Of a stretch of DNA of 64,000 nucleotides, positions 47,101-58,406 are shown piece after piece (position 1 is the stretch's first letter; each line of letters begins with the position of its first letter). The DNA lies in assembly GCA_003550305.1 (NCBI GenBank), contig QKYT01000144.1:14704-78703 (forward strand). The letters run 5' to 3'. The notes below the pieces were generated by a model, which was not told where the DNA came from, made no database searches, and saw only the letters and a program-made list of their open reading frames with translations. The DNA is from Glomus cerebriforme. Lineage: Eukaryota > Glomeromycota > Glomeromycetes > Glomerales > Glomeraceae. A program made the translations under genes and the position numbers.

Positions 47101-50100
47101 GAACAATCAATTATACATCAAAATCTTTTCCCTGGAGTGAAAAATGCTATTGGAAGCGATTATGCTCTTGCAGGTTTAAATAAATGTTTATCATTATTAG
47201 TTCCTGGAGCAACACAGAAAAAGTCCGCATTTACGTTGCCACAAAAACGTAAAATTTTGAATGGAATTCTATTGTGGATAAATGAATTAATTGAACCAAA
47301 ATTAACAATGGTTGAAAATGATCAAGAACTTACTGGATATTTAGGGGATCCAGATAAATATAAACTCCTTACCAGCCGACTTATTCCATTAGTAACTAAT
47401 ACCAAAGAAACATCAGAAAATTACCAACCTCTCAGTCAATTGCTGATAAATTTACATAAACTAAATCCCGATGCATTTGAAACGATCTTATTTACTTTCG
47501 ATCACAAAGTAGTAGATTTAGTAGGTAATATGGTTGGATGGGAAGAAGAATTAGATGAAGCTGAGGAAGAAGTTTTAGCCGAGGAACAGGCAAGACTTAT
47601 GGAGGAACAAGAACGAGAATGGGAGCAACAGCAGTTAGAAAGGCGTATGTACGAAGAGAAAGTTATTGCAGATCGGAAAGAGCAATTAGAAAGGCAACAA
47701 CGTGAGAGAGAACTGAAAAAACAACGCGAACGTGAAGCACAAATACAACGTGAACGTGAATTACAGGAACAACGTGAACGTGAAATACAGTTGCAAAAAG
47801 AACGAGAATTGCAACAACAACGTGAACGTGAAATGCAGCAACAGCGGTTGCGTGAATTACAGTTGCAGAGACAAGAGCTCGAAATACAAAAACAAAAGGA
47901 GCGAGAGGTACAAAAACAACGTGAACTTGAATTGCAGCAACAGCGCGAATTGGAATTGCAACAGCAACAACGTGAATATGAATTGCAGCAATTAGAACTT
48001 CAAAAACAACGAGAATTTGAGCTTCAGCAGCAACGGGAATTTGAGCTTCAGCAACAACGAGAATTTGAGCTTCAACAACAACGTGAGCTTGAAATTCAGC
48101 AGCAACGTGAAGCAGAATTACAACAACAGCGCGAAATTGAATTGCAGCAACAACGTGAATATGAATTACGTGAGCGTGAATACGAAAGAGAAATGCAATC
48201 ACATTTATATACCCAAAGACCACCTCCATTACAACTTCAAACCGCCCGGAAAAATAATATCAAAGACAATATTAATGATTGGGTGGAAAATCAAAGAGCG
48301 CCACTTTTAATGCAAAGAGGAGATGACTTACGAAATTCTAAAGAAAAAGAGATTTCAAAGGAACAAGAATGGGCACGAAGAAACCGACCAAAGACAGCTG
48401 AACCTCAATGGCCTGATTCACGTGCAAGAGATATTGATAGGACAAGAAGGACAAAAACTCCAACAAGAGAAGATGAATATGAAAGGCGAATGTATAGAGA
48501 CAGTGGTAATTGGGATGAAAGGGAAAGATTTATGTTCAGAGATACTGATATATATGAAAAAGATGATAGATATGAACTAGGTGAGAGGGGTAGACGGCCA
48601 GCAAAGGATGAAAGGAGCCAAATGTTAAGAGAAAAAACCCCTCATAAGGAAAATAGTTGGAATGAAAGAGACAAACGTAAAGAGTACGAATACGATGAGA
48701 GGGAAAAGAGAGTACCCAGAGAATTACGGGAATATGAGTTAGATGGTAGAAATCAACGAAATTTGAGAGATTCACGCGAAGAGGAGTGGGATGGAAGAGA
48801 TAGGCGTCCTTTCCTTAGAGGTTCTAATCAAAGCGATTCAGATGAAAGATTAAATGGAAAACGTTCGCTTAAAAGCTCAAAATCCACTGAATGGGATAAT
48901 AAAATTATTGAACGACCTATACCGAGAGAGCGGGATCTGAGAGAGAATGATTGGGATGAAGTTAGCAGTCGATCTTCCGGAAGAGAAAGAGATGTAAGAG
49001 ATGATTGGGAAGAAAGAAGTGTTCGATCATTACCTAGAGACTTGAGAGAAAATGATTGGGATGAGAAGTCAAGTCAACCATCTCCAAGAAGAGATCATGA
49101 ATGGGACGATAGAACGAGTAGACTTCGACCAAGAGAATCAAGGGAGAGTTTAGAAGGTAAAAATACTAGGCCATCACCTAGATTTTCCAGAGATAATGAT
49201 TGGGATGAAAGAAACATAAAGGCATCGCCAAGAGACCCACGTAGAAATGATTGGGATGAAAGAAATGTTTATCGTGATAATGGATATCCAAATAACAAGA
49301 CACCAGAAAGGATCAATAAAGGTAGACACAGGTCAAGAGATAGTGATCGGACTGAAAATACTGATAGGCCAAGTGAAGGTCATGAGGAAGATGAAGATAC
49401 TATAAGCGAATTTGATTTAAATCAATCTGAGAAGTCAAATACCAAAGAAAGAGACCATATGAACCATAGTAGTAAACCGGTAGGTCGTGTTGTATCCCTA
49501 CCGCCATTACCACATGATTTAGGATATCAAGAGTTTGATGATAAAGATCCCGAGCTAGCAAATCTTAAAGACCTTGTAGAAAAATTGGATATGGAAGAAG
49601 ATAATATACATGAGGTAAAGCAATTTATAATTTTTACTCATTTTATTGCGAATTTAATATTTATTGTTAAGAGATTAATTCATATTAGGAAAATGTTCCT
49701 GAAAACTTTGTTGACATGACAATAAGTCGACCAACAAGTATTTACATCACTGAAGATACATGGGCTCAACTAGCAAATACATTAAATGGTAATGTAAATC
49801 CATTCTATTTGAATCCTGAAGAACGGTTCAAAAACGATAATAACGGAACAGATGCAAAGTTAGCACCACTAGCACCAATACAAGAAGATGAAATAGCTGA
49901 GCCGACGCATGTTGAAGAAAATTCCGAAGCCCTTGATGACGAGTCACTTCAGATAACGCTTCCCCCCACTTCTCCAATAATTGGTTCTGACAATACATTA
50001 ACTCTATCATCTGAAACGTCAAATATGTTAGAAACAGTAGAAAAAATAGAAACAGTTATGGAAGAATCTTCAGGGGCAATATTACAAAACTTACAAAATA

Positions 50101-51479
50101 CGGATTCAGAAATAATAGAAGAAACTTCGATGGCTGATAGACCAGTTATTTCTCCGAAAAATACTGTATCTATTCCAGAAGAACAATCGTCTACCAATAT
50201 GCCTATAAGCAATATTCATGCAGTGGTTGAACCATCACCTGCATCGCCAGCTTCTTCTGTGGATAGTGGTAGTTCAATATCTGGTGCACGGGACAGAGCT
50301 TTAAGAAGAGCTCAACGTTAGTATAAATTCTTTTTCTTATTCATAAATTAATTACATTAATAAACCGACAATCTTTTCATCATATATTGGTTTGACAGGC
50401 TTCAATTCCGCATCATCTCTTCCTGGTGCTGCTCAAGAGAGACGTTTATTGCTTGCGACATTATTAGCTCGCTTACATGATCACAATACCGACGCCCACT
50501 TATTTCGTAAACTTATTGTAATATCTAAAGAAACACCATCATCAAATAAAAAATTGGCAGAGGATATATGGGAAAATGGAGATAGATTTATCGAATTAAT
50601 TAACGCATTAATGGGTTTCTTGAGTGATTTAGAACTGGTATTTTAATTATTGATTTATCTTGGTTTGCAGTTATTTTACGATATTTATTCATTTTAATTC
50701 CTTTAGCAAAATAACGAATTAAAGGAGGGAGCAGTAATTCTGCTTGGGCAATTGATTAATAATCAATCGGATTATACCAGGGGTCAAGAAAGAGATATAT
50801 TACGTGTATTATTAGAATGTCGGACTGATCCAGCGGTATAGTATTTTTATTTGAAGTATAAATAATAGTTGTGATAATTTTTAATAGTATGTTTGTTTTT
50901 TTTTCTTTGCAGGTATGCGGACAGGCCGACGATATTTTAGACAATTATATTCAAATAGTAGATGCTAATGTTGGGCTATACGCATTAATTGATATAATGG
51001 AATCAAGCCTTTTTAATACATTTGGAAGTTCGCCATTACCGGGTAGTAACTCTCCACAATTAGGTTCAAAGACGAGCATGAAAGGATCTGCTTTTGTAGT
51101 TTTATCAAAATTGGTAAAAAGATTCGATAAGAAATCATTGGAAAGACAAGTTGGAAGTATTGTACCGTTAGCTATTAAAGTAGGTTTGATTTATAAATGT
51201 TTTATTTTAAATTTTTAAATTTTTTCCGTAATATTCAAAGTTTGGTTCAAATTTATTTTTATACTATAGGGATTCAGTGATCCAAAACCTGAAATTCGAA
51301 AATCAGTAGTTGATGCACTTGTTGCAATTTATTCAGTAATTGGAGATGACACTACATTATTCCAGTATCTTGGTAGTTTAAATGCGGCCCAACAAAACCT
51401 CCTAAACTATTATTTTGATAAAAATCGAAAACAGCAAAGAACCACATCATCACCTAGTGGACGAGGAGTCCGCGTATAA
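44117..51479 (+). CDS. CLASP/Stu1-family microtubule-binding protein, unusually long
   Basis: Thirteen exons: 44117-44162, 44314-44381, 44562-44900, 44992-45134, 45213-45471, 45535-45732, 45840-46294, 46368-49614, 49689-50316, 50399-50637, 50707-50835, 50913-51179, 51270-51479; about 2075 aa. CLASPs bind tubulin through TOG/HEAT arrays and stabilise microtubule ends and spindles. A first TOG-like domain spans roughly residues 15-230. The canonical CLASP_N domain runs to about 510 (LRTTLTLATSGLIKDLA, VWHAMEEKNTQLRTYAIGF, GCREVFWTFYEVWPDRGEK). A Ser/Pro/Arg-rich microtubule-binding linker follows, then a third HEAT block (about 650-890). Next come a Glu/Gln/Arg coiled coil (about 894-1113) and an acidic-basic segment with repeated NDWDER motifs (about 1127-1490). 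C-terminal HEAT repeats (ERRLLLATLLARLHDHNTD, FSDPKPEIRKSVVDALVAIY) finish the protein. It is several hundred residues longer than human CLASP1, mostly through exon 8. Confidence 0.87.
47640..48200 (+). repeat. Coding Q/R/E repeat in CLASP exon 8
   Basis: A run of near-repeats encoding (Q/L)QQQRE(F/L/Y)EL and related units, seen at DNA level as CAACAACGTGAA-type blocks. In frame it predicts a long continuous, highly charged coiled coil or single alpha-helix. The DNA repetition also creates a long shadow ORF on the minus strand (47663-48229). Confidence 0.85.
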
Positions 51480-52312
51480 CAATAATCTTTTTTTTTAAAA
51501 GAAAAAATCATGAATAAAATAAAAAAAAAAAAAATTTAGTTATATTATATATAATTTATTATTTAAAAATTTTTTAGTTAAATTACTATTTAAAAAAGTG
51601 GAGTAACCTGAGAAATGTATTTTAAATAAGACATGTACCAATATTTTCACATGTATTTCAATTTTATTGGAACATCATTTTAATAGATATAGCACAGCAT
51701 AGCTCTAATTATTTATTTATTACTTTATTACTTAGAAAATTTCAGAATATTCAAACAATTAATATAAAATGCTTTATAAGTAAACTTTTTTCTTATTAAT
51801 TAATCACTTTTGGTATTATAAATATAAAAGCATCACTGAAATGACGCAGCACCCACAACAAAAAGCCTAGTACTAAATTTCCCCTGTTAATTCAAAAGCG
51901 GAAAAGGTTGTACCACTATAAATAAGGATAATAATTATCTGCACAATTTTTTTTTTTTATCTTTTATCAAACGTACTGGGTATAAAAAAAAATTGAATAT
52001 ATTAATATTGTTAAAGATTCATTTTGTTCATTTTGTTCATTTTGCTTTGAAGTTTTTGAATTTCGAAAGATATTATCACGAATCGATTAGATATTGGAAC
52101 TGAAAGTTTTTATTATTTATTATTTCTGTCTGTTCTTATCTAGCCAATAAATTAAATATCGATTGTACGACGTAACTTTAATGACCATCAATGAACGAAA
52201 ATTTTTTTTTAAATCAGATTTGTAATGGCGTGAGAATTTGATAAATTATAAAACCAGTACAGAAATCCCCCAACCAAACCCACTTTTTTTAAAAAAAAAA
52301 AAACAATTAATA
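51480..52312. other. Intergenic region with FBA1 promoter
   Basis: 833 bases holding the CLASP 3' UTR and the aldolase promoter. CTATAAATA at 51917-51925 is the best TATA match but lies about 390 bases from the ATG, which would imply a long leader or an unseen leader intron. TTCATTTTGTTCATTTTGTTCATTTTG at 52018-52044 is a 9-base tandem repeat. Confidence 0.45.
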
Positions 52313-53483
52313 ATGGGTTGTAAAGAACTTGGTATTCCAACTGGTGTTATCACCGGAGAAAATGTTCGTAAATTATTAAAATATGCTAGTGAACAAGGTT
52401 TCGCTATTCCAGCAGTGAATTGTACTTCTAGTTCAACAGTTAATGCAGCTTTGGAAGCTGCTCGTGATATCAAGGCACCACTTATTATTCAGATTTCTCA
52501 AGGTGGTTCGGCTTTTTACGCTGGTAAAGGACTAAGTAACGAAGGACAACGTGCTAGTATTGTTGGGGCTGTTTCCGCCGCCCATCACATTAGACAAGTT
52601 GCAAAGGACTATGGAATGTAAGTATGCGAAATTAATTTTAACATAAACCGTTTTTTTTTGTGATTCACAGAAATCAAACTAATAAATATGTTTTCGATAC
52701 AACCATAGCCCAGTCATTATTCATTCTGATCATTGTGCAAAGAAACTTTTACCTTGGTTTGACGGAATGCTAGAAGCTGATGAAGAATATTTTAAAATTC
52801 ATAAGGAACCACTTTTTAGTTCTCATATGTTGGATCTTTCAGAAGAACCAAAAGACGAGAATATTGCAACTTGTAAAAAATATCTTGAACGTATGTCAAA
52901 AATCAATTTATTATTAGAAATGGAAATCGGTATTACAGGAGGAGAAGAAGATGGTGTTGATAATACGGGAGTTGATAATGCAGCATTATATACACAACCT
53001 GAAGATATTTGGGATGTTTATCGTGAATTAAGTCAGGTTTCCGATTTGTTTACTATTGCCGCTGCATTCGGTAACGTTCATGGAGTTTATAAACCCGGAA
53101 ATGTTAAACTTTCTCCTATTTTACTTAAAAAACATCAAGATCACGTCAAACAAAAACTCAATAGTAAATCTGATAAACCTGTTTGGTTCGTTTTCCATGG
53201 TGGTAGTGGTTCTGTTAAGGACGAAATTAAAGAAGCTGTTAGTTATGGTGTTATCAAAATGAACGTTGATACTGATACTCAATGGGCTTATTGGGAAGGT
53301 ATTAAAAATTATTACGAAGGTAAAAAAGATTATCTTCAATCTCAAGTTGGTAATCCTGAAGGTGAAGATAAGCCAAACAAAAAATATTATGATCCTCGTG
53401 TTTTTATTCGTGAAGCTGAGAAAACTATGATTAAACGTGTTCAAGAAGCTTGTCGTGATTTGGGAAATGTTGATCGTTTGTAA
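52313..53483 (+). CDS. FBA1: Class II fructose-bisphosphate aldolase
   Basis: Two exons, 52313-52617 and 52709-53483, encode 359 aa, the usual fungal length. The zinc-dependent enzyme cleaves fructose 1,6-bisphosphate to glyceraldehyde 3-phosphate and dihydroxyacetone phosphate in glycolysis and gluconeogenesis. Key residues fall at the yeast positions: the catalytic Asp109 and zinc ligand His110 in IIHSDHC, His226 in FGNVHGVYKPG and His265 in FVFHGGSGS. The phosphate-binding loop and KMNVDTDTQWAYW are intact. The start MGCKELGIPTGV fits fungal homologues. The first intron is GT..AG, placed immediately before PVIIHSDHC. The A-rich leader is directly upstream of the ATG, and the codons look well expressed. 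Confidence 0.97.
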
Positions 53484-54158
53484 TCACTAAATTAATAAGG
53501 ACCATAATTGAATCATTATTAAATTAAGAAATAGTTTAACTTTTTTTTGTTCTTATTTTGCTTAGTTTTACAAAGATTTTGTTGCTTTGCTTAGAAGGGA
53601 ATACTAATAAAATCATTTAACAATTTTATAAAATAAAAAGTGTTATTGTAATGAGTTGCTTTTTTTTCAAAAATTTATTACTTGAACTAAATTCCCGCAT
53701 TTAGTATTTACTACTGTACAAAATACTTTTAAAAATCCACCACAGCTAGACGCAAAATAGAAATTCCTCATTATTTACTGACAAATCAATATTATGAGCG
53801 GAATATAATACCAGTAATTATATTTTATCATTAATTCTTTTACTTTATTTTTACTTTGTTGATTATGTGTTCGGCTAATGAACTCAATAAAAAATCTCCG
53901 AAGTTTCCAAGAATAATAACAGTTAATATAACTTGTATAAATTTATGACAAATATATATGAATGTCCATGAACCCAACTTTGTTAATTTAAATTAAAAGG
54001 TTCTTTTAACTTACCTATTTCATTATAACATCCCATTTAATCATTCAACATTAATTTCCTCAAGGGCTTTCGGTCTTTAAAAGCCGCAATTCATTCCATG
54101 TAAGTAATATGTCTCATGTTCTTTATTACAATGTTTCGAGCTCACATTAGGATTACAG

Positions 54159-54386
54159 TCATCCACCCAATTGATGAAAGTTGTACGGAGGTTTAAGCCC
54201 TGCTTTTTGCAGATAAAGAATATGGGACCAGTTGTAAATAGTAATGACTATTGAGGTTATATGTTGCGAATACATTTCTACAATCGCGGCTGTAAGTTTT
54301 TCTCGAAGGGTTGATAATCTCACAGGCGAATATAATTGGCGAATAAAATACAGGACCGTGTTGATTACGCAATAAAGAACTCGCAT
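54159..54386 (-). CDS. Hypothetical ORF or gene fragment
   Basis: 75 codons in a local GC-richer patch with mixed composition: LREKLTAAIVEMYSQHITS and NWSHILYLQKAGLKPPYNF are protein-like. The frame is also open a little upstream (PEVQKIELQ before the ATG), which suggests an internal exon or fragment of a longer gene. No domain is recognised and no complete gene model can be built. Confidence 0.3.
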   Translation of the reverse strand: MRVLYCVINTVLYFIRQLYSPVRLSTLREKLTAAIVEMYSQHITSIVITIYNWSHILYLQKAGLKPPYNFHQLGG

Positions 54387-55000
54387 CTGTAATTCGATCT
54401 TCTGGACTTCTGGTCAGTCATAATCACATGATATGGCGCAACAAAAAAAAATAGAGATATCTTCCACCAATTAATATGAGTTATTAATTATTTAATAACT
54501 ATGGCATTTAAATTCTTATTATTAACTATATTTAAATTCAAGGAGCAGTTACAGCACTGTATTTATTCCCTCCTCCCTTGAACAATCACTACTGTACAAT
54601 TAATCTTAAACATTTGTAAAAATTAATTAGCAAAGATAAATTCATTCAGTAATCACATTATTACATAATAATAAAATATGTATTTATATCAGGATATTTA
54701 AGAATCAAAAGAAAATTTGCATTTTATCACGTGGGATAATAACTAGAAATGTATCATTTTCGATATCTGCAGTTTCTTAGTTTTTCTCTACTTCTAATAT
54801 GTAAAATTTTTCAGAGGCTTTTCTCATAATTACTTTCAGTTTAATTCATTTGTTTTGCAATTGCTTTTCTAATTTTCTTAATTCATTAATTTCACTCTTC
54901 AAATCTTTTAATTCATCTTTCAATTCATTTATTTATATATATACCAAATATGGTATAATTTTTACATTTAATTATCTAAGATAATAGTTTACATTATTTC

Positions 55001-55395
55001 AAAGATGCTCAATTGGATTTAGATCTGAAAATTGAAATAACCAATTGAATAATTGAATATTATTATTTTCAAACCATTTCAAAATATATTTTGCAATATA
55101 TTTTGGATTATTATCCTATTAAAAAATTATATTTGAGTGATTTAAATTGTAAAATTCTAATATATTTAAGAGATCTTTATCAAAAATTCTTTGATACAAT
55201 TCAGTATCAAAACTTCTATTAATCTTACATAAGTATTCTACTCTAAAAAAAGTGAAACATCTCATATAAAAATACTTCCATTTTTAAACTTAATTATAGA
55301 CTTTATTAAAAGTTTTTTCAGATTTTTTCTAGCAATAAACATGGTTGTCTAATCCAAAAATCTGAAATTTTGATTCATTAGATCATATAATTTTA
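55001..55395 (-). pseudogene. Decayed Tc1/mariner-type transposase
   Basis: Reading the minus strand, landmarks of a DDE transposase appear in order, broken by several stops. SNESKFQIFGLDNHVY matches the usual SDESKF..FG block. NRSFDTELYQRIFDKDLL follows, then DNNPKYIAKYILKWFENNN (usually DNDPKHTSK..), and finally SDLNPIEHL (usually SPDLNPIEHLW). The second and third catalytic acid contexts have decayed and in-frame stops interrupt the reading, so the copy is inactive. Terminal repeats were not located. Confidence 0.75.
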
Positions 55396-55647
55396 TTTCA
55401 GTTACTTATAGTTTACATTTGATAATTATTTTTCATGATGAGTTTTTGATAAAAAAAACTTTTTACATTTTACCTATTAATGCTTTGCATATTAGATATG
55501 GTATTTTCATTTACTTTAATTTCATCAGTCAAAAAAAAAAAAAAAATACATGATCAGAATTGTATATTAATGTTATTATAATCAGATTTAATAAATTAAT
55601 ATTTAATATCAAAAAATATGAACAAATATATTTTTTTTAATATACAA

Positions 55648-55676
55648 CTAGGTGCTGCCCATTGCTTCGCAACGGG
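55648..55676 (-). mobile_element. Helitron-like 3' terminus
   Basis: On the minus strand, CCCGTTGCGAAGCAATGGG forms a stem (CCC.TTGC/GCAA.GGG, loop GAA). Six bases later comes CTAG, which fits the CTRR ending of Helitrons, and the next base is T, as expected for insertion between A and T. The element would extend toward higher coordinates. The 5' TC end and any Rep/helicase gene were not found here, so it is probably non-autonomous or truncated. Confidence 0.5.
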
Positions 55677-57033
55677 TATATGTATTTCACATAAAAAATA
55701 AACGTAAATACACAATTTATTAGTTGTCATTGCGAAAAAATCACGTGATAATAAATGTGCATATCTGATATAGGCGAAAATCATAATGCAGGCCTATTTT
55801 ATGTGCGAAAATTATATAATGCTGTAAGACTGGCCAGAATTAAACGAATTATAACGGAATTTCCTTTTTTGGAATTTCGTGTAACTTTGTGCAACTATTT
55901 TTCCGTTTTTTGTAAGAAAAATTTCCTTTTTTAGAATTTGCGTAACATCACGTGACTATGTTACACATTTATAATGTGATTATTTATATTGTTAATCTAA
56001 ACGTTATCGTTACACACAAATTTTTTTAATTATATAGATTATAAGTGCACTTAACCAAGCTACTATTGGACAATAAAAATCACGGGATCAATTTAACAGG
56101 ACATAGCGAATTGTATTTGTACTACCATTATCATATTGACTTTTTGGGAGTATAACGACTTTTTTTCTATTCTACTAATTAAGAAATTATTTGATTAGAC
56201 AATTTTCCTGATTTCCGAAAAAAAAGAGAGATTTAGAACTGTTAGATTAGCCTTTAAAGCTTATTAAGGAAAGAAACTCGTTAAAGATAATGAAACAGAT
56301 TGAAAAATTAGTAAAAGCAATAATTTATATTCAGCTATTGTAAAAAAAAAAGAACAGATCCGATTTGTTTTTAATTTCTGAAACAACTGAACATTTGTTA
56401 CTAATTGTAGTATAGTAGAATACGATTGCTGCGCAAAATTAAAACATGTGGATAAATATTGGGTAATATTATTACATATATGACGAATAGTAAAGGCATG
56501 TGTCAAGCCAGTAAACTAACTAATCATGAAAGTTAGAAACACTAAGTAGTATTATTCACTTATTCGCTCTCTCTTTTTTTTCAGCTTTCTTCCTCTCTTC
56601 CGACTTTATACATACCAAGAAAATCTTCATATCTTCCAGTTGCACCAACCAAAAGATATAAATGTCAAAGAAATATTTAATTAAACCCAATAAAATTTTA
56701 TCTTCTTTGTATCAAGATAAAGGTCAGATTTCTTTGTCGAATGACAAATCAACAAATTAAAAGTCGGTCAAATAAAGGATTGGCTTTGTTCTTTTTGGAA
56801 TGCAATATAATTGCTAAATTCTTATTGGTTTAACAGTAAAAAAGCCATATTTCATTTAGTTAGTCGCATGTGAAACAACAAAGAAATTCTAAAAAACAAT
56901 GCAATGATTACATATAAATGGGAGAAAATCATCATAATATTTATACCATGATTTTTTTCATAAGCTTAAATACAACCTTTATTTGATGCTGAAAAGAGCA
57001 ATCTTTTCTTTTTTTTTCGTAGACTTTAGACTA

Positions 57034-57078
57034 TAGACTTTGTAAACTTTGTAGACTTTGTAGACTTTGTAGACTTTG
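57034..57078 (+). repeat. Nine-base tandem repeat upstream of the kinase-hinge gene
   Basis: Five consecutive copies of TAGACTTTG (one with TAAACTTTG), with a further partial copy at 57020. The array lies about 80 bases upstream of a TATA box. It may be slippage or a promoter element array. Confidence 0.75.
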
Positions 57079-57155
57079 TAATAAATCTCATCCATCCCAT
57101 AATCGGAGTTGATCCACATCGTTTCATCCTAACCAAACCCTCCATATTATATCAT

Positions 57156-57164
57156 TATAAATAG
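57156..57164 (+). promoter_or_regulatory. TATA box of the kinase-hinge gene
   Basis: TATAAATAG lies 99 bases upstream of the ATG at 57263. It is identical to the TATA motif before the sacsin-like gene. Confidence 0.5.
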
Positions 57165-57262
57165 AGCGGGAAAGAAACCCAAGATCATTAATTTCGTGGA
57201 TCGAAATTCCTAAAAAAATCATTAAAAAAAACTCATCTGTAGAAAAAAAAAAAATTTTAATT

Positions 57263-57871
57263 ATGGGATGTAAAATCAGTAAAAATAAATACTCCGATTA
57301 TGAAATTGCTCCATCAGAGCAAGACGAAAAAACAATTTCTTCAATGATAGATGCTTACGAACTCGCATTTAAATTAGAAGAACAATTTTATTCATCAATA
57401 AAGATTCCAAAAAAAAAAGATTATGACGTATTTGAAGAAATAACTTTTGAATTAGCCAAACAACAGAAAGCGTTAAAAAGTGAAAATTTATTTTGGATCA
57501 TCTACGATCAATTTGACGACATATTATATCATTCAAAAAGTGGCAATACTTTAAATTATTCCGCTACATGGAAGAGTGCTGATTTGAATAAATCGAAAGA
57601 TTGGAAAGTTTTATTAAAAGAATTAAAAAATTCTTCTCATATGACTCAGAATGATTTAAAATTGGTAAGTAAAAAAAAAAAAATTTTTTTTTTTTTTGTG
57701 AGTTAAAAATTATTTAAAACATATTCTAAAAATTAATTTTCCATCTTATAGGTTGCAGCTGAACTTGAATATGATCATAAGAAAAATTCGATCGAAATAT
57801 TTGGAATTTCACAAAATCCAAAAACGTTAAATTATGTTCTAGTAATGGATTATTTGTTCTCTAGAAATTAA
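57263..57871 (+). CDS. Small, probably lipid-anchored protein ending in a kinase hinge motif
   Basis: Two exons, 57263-57664 and 57752-57871, encode 173 aa. The N-terminus MGCKISK fits N-myristoylation at Gly2 (Ser at position 6) and palmitoylation at Cys3, so plasma-membrane anchoring is likely. The middle is an acidic/basic helical stretch (YELAFKLEEQFYSS). The C-terminus, EIFGISQNPKTLNYVLVMDYL, resembles the beta4-beta5/hinge segment (..YGISQNP.T..Y..VL.Y..) of the expanded protein kinases of mycorrhizal fungi. The glycine loop, catalytic HRD and DFG are absent and a stop follows at once. It is either a truncated kinase relic with retained expression signals or a distinct regulator. The intron is GT..AG and a TATA box precedes it. 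Confidence 0.75.
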
Positions 57872-58406
57872 TACATTTTTTTGTTTATTTTATTCTTACC
57901 ATAAACGGCAGACAGAAAACATTCCTAAATCATCACAATCATTTATTAAATTTTATCCCATTATCATTGTATATAACAATTTTTACTGTAATCAAAGCAT
58001 TATTACATTCATTCATTTATATTATCCTTATATCTTCATTCATTTTCATTATCTTAGAGAAAATAATTAAGAAAAGAATTTTTTTATAAGTAGGAAAATT
58101 TTCTTAACTATATAATAAAGTATGTTTCACTTGTTTGTATTATGAGAACCTATAAAAACGAACATATTTATATAATGCTTAAACTTCTTAATTTTTAATT
58201 CAATTCTAGCCGAATTTTTAATGCCAGCCTAAATTTGATTAAAAGGATAAATATAATAACACTTTTTTTTTTAACAATAAATGTTTACTGAATTCTTAGA
58301 ATACTTTATTTATTACAATAATTTTATATTATTATAAACTTCTTAGCTGTTAGTATCCTTTAGTCCTTTACATTAAATAAACAAATGAATTTTTGCATAT
58401 ATATTT

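Larger units (their letters stand above)
53484..57155. other. Gene-poor region with decayed transposons
   Basis: 3.7 kb between FBA1 and the small kinase-hinge gene. It holds a possible ORF (54159-54386), a decayed Tc1/mariner transposase (about 55001-55395), a Helitron-like 3' terminus (55648-55676) and a 9-base tandem repeat (57034-57078). Outside these I see only AT-rich non-coding sequence. Confidence 0.6.

Noticed and set aside
47663..48229. Long minus-strand ORF rich in Val/His/Ala/Ile
   Set aside because: It is the antisense shadow of the CLASP Q/R/E repeat; the composition is fully explained by the coding-strand repeat.
53121..53444. 107-codon minus-strand ORF over FBA1
   Set aside because: It is antisense to conserved aldolase codons.
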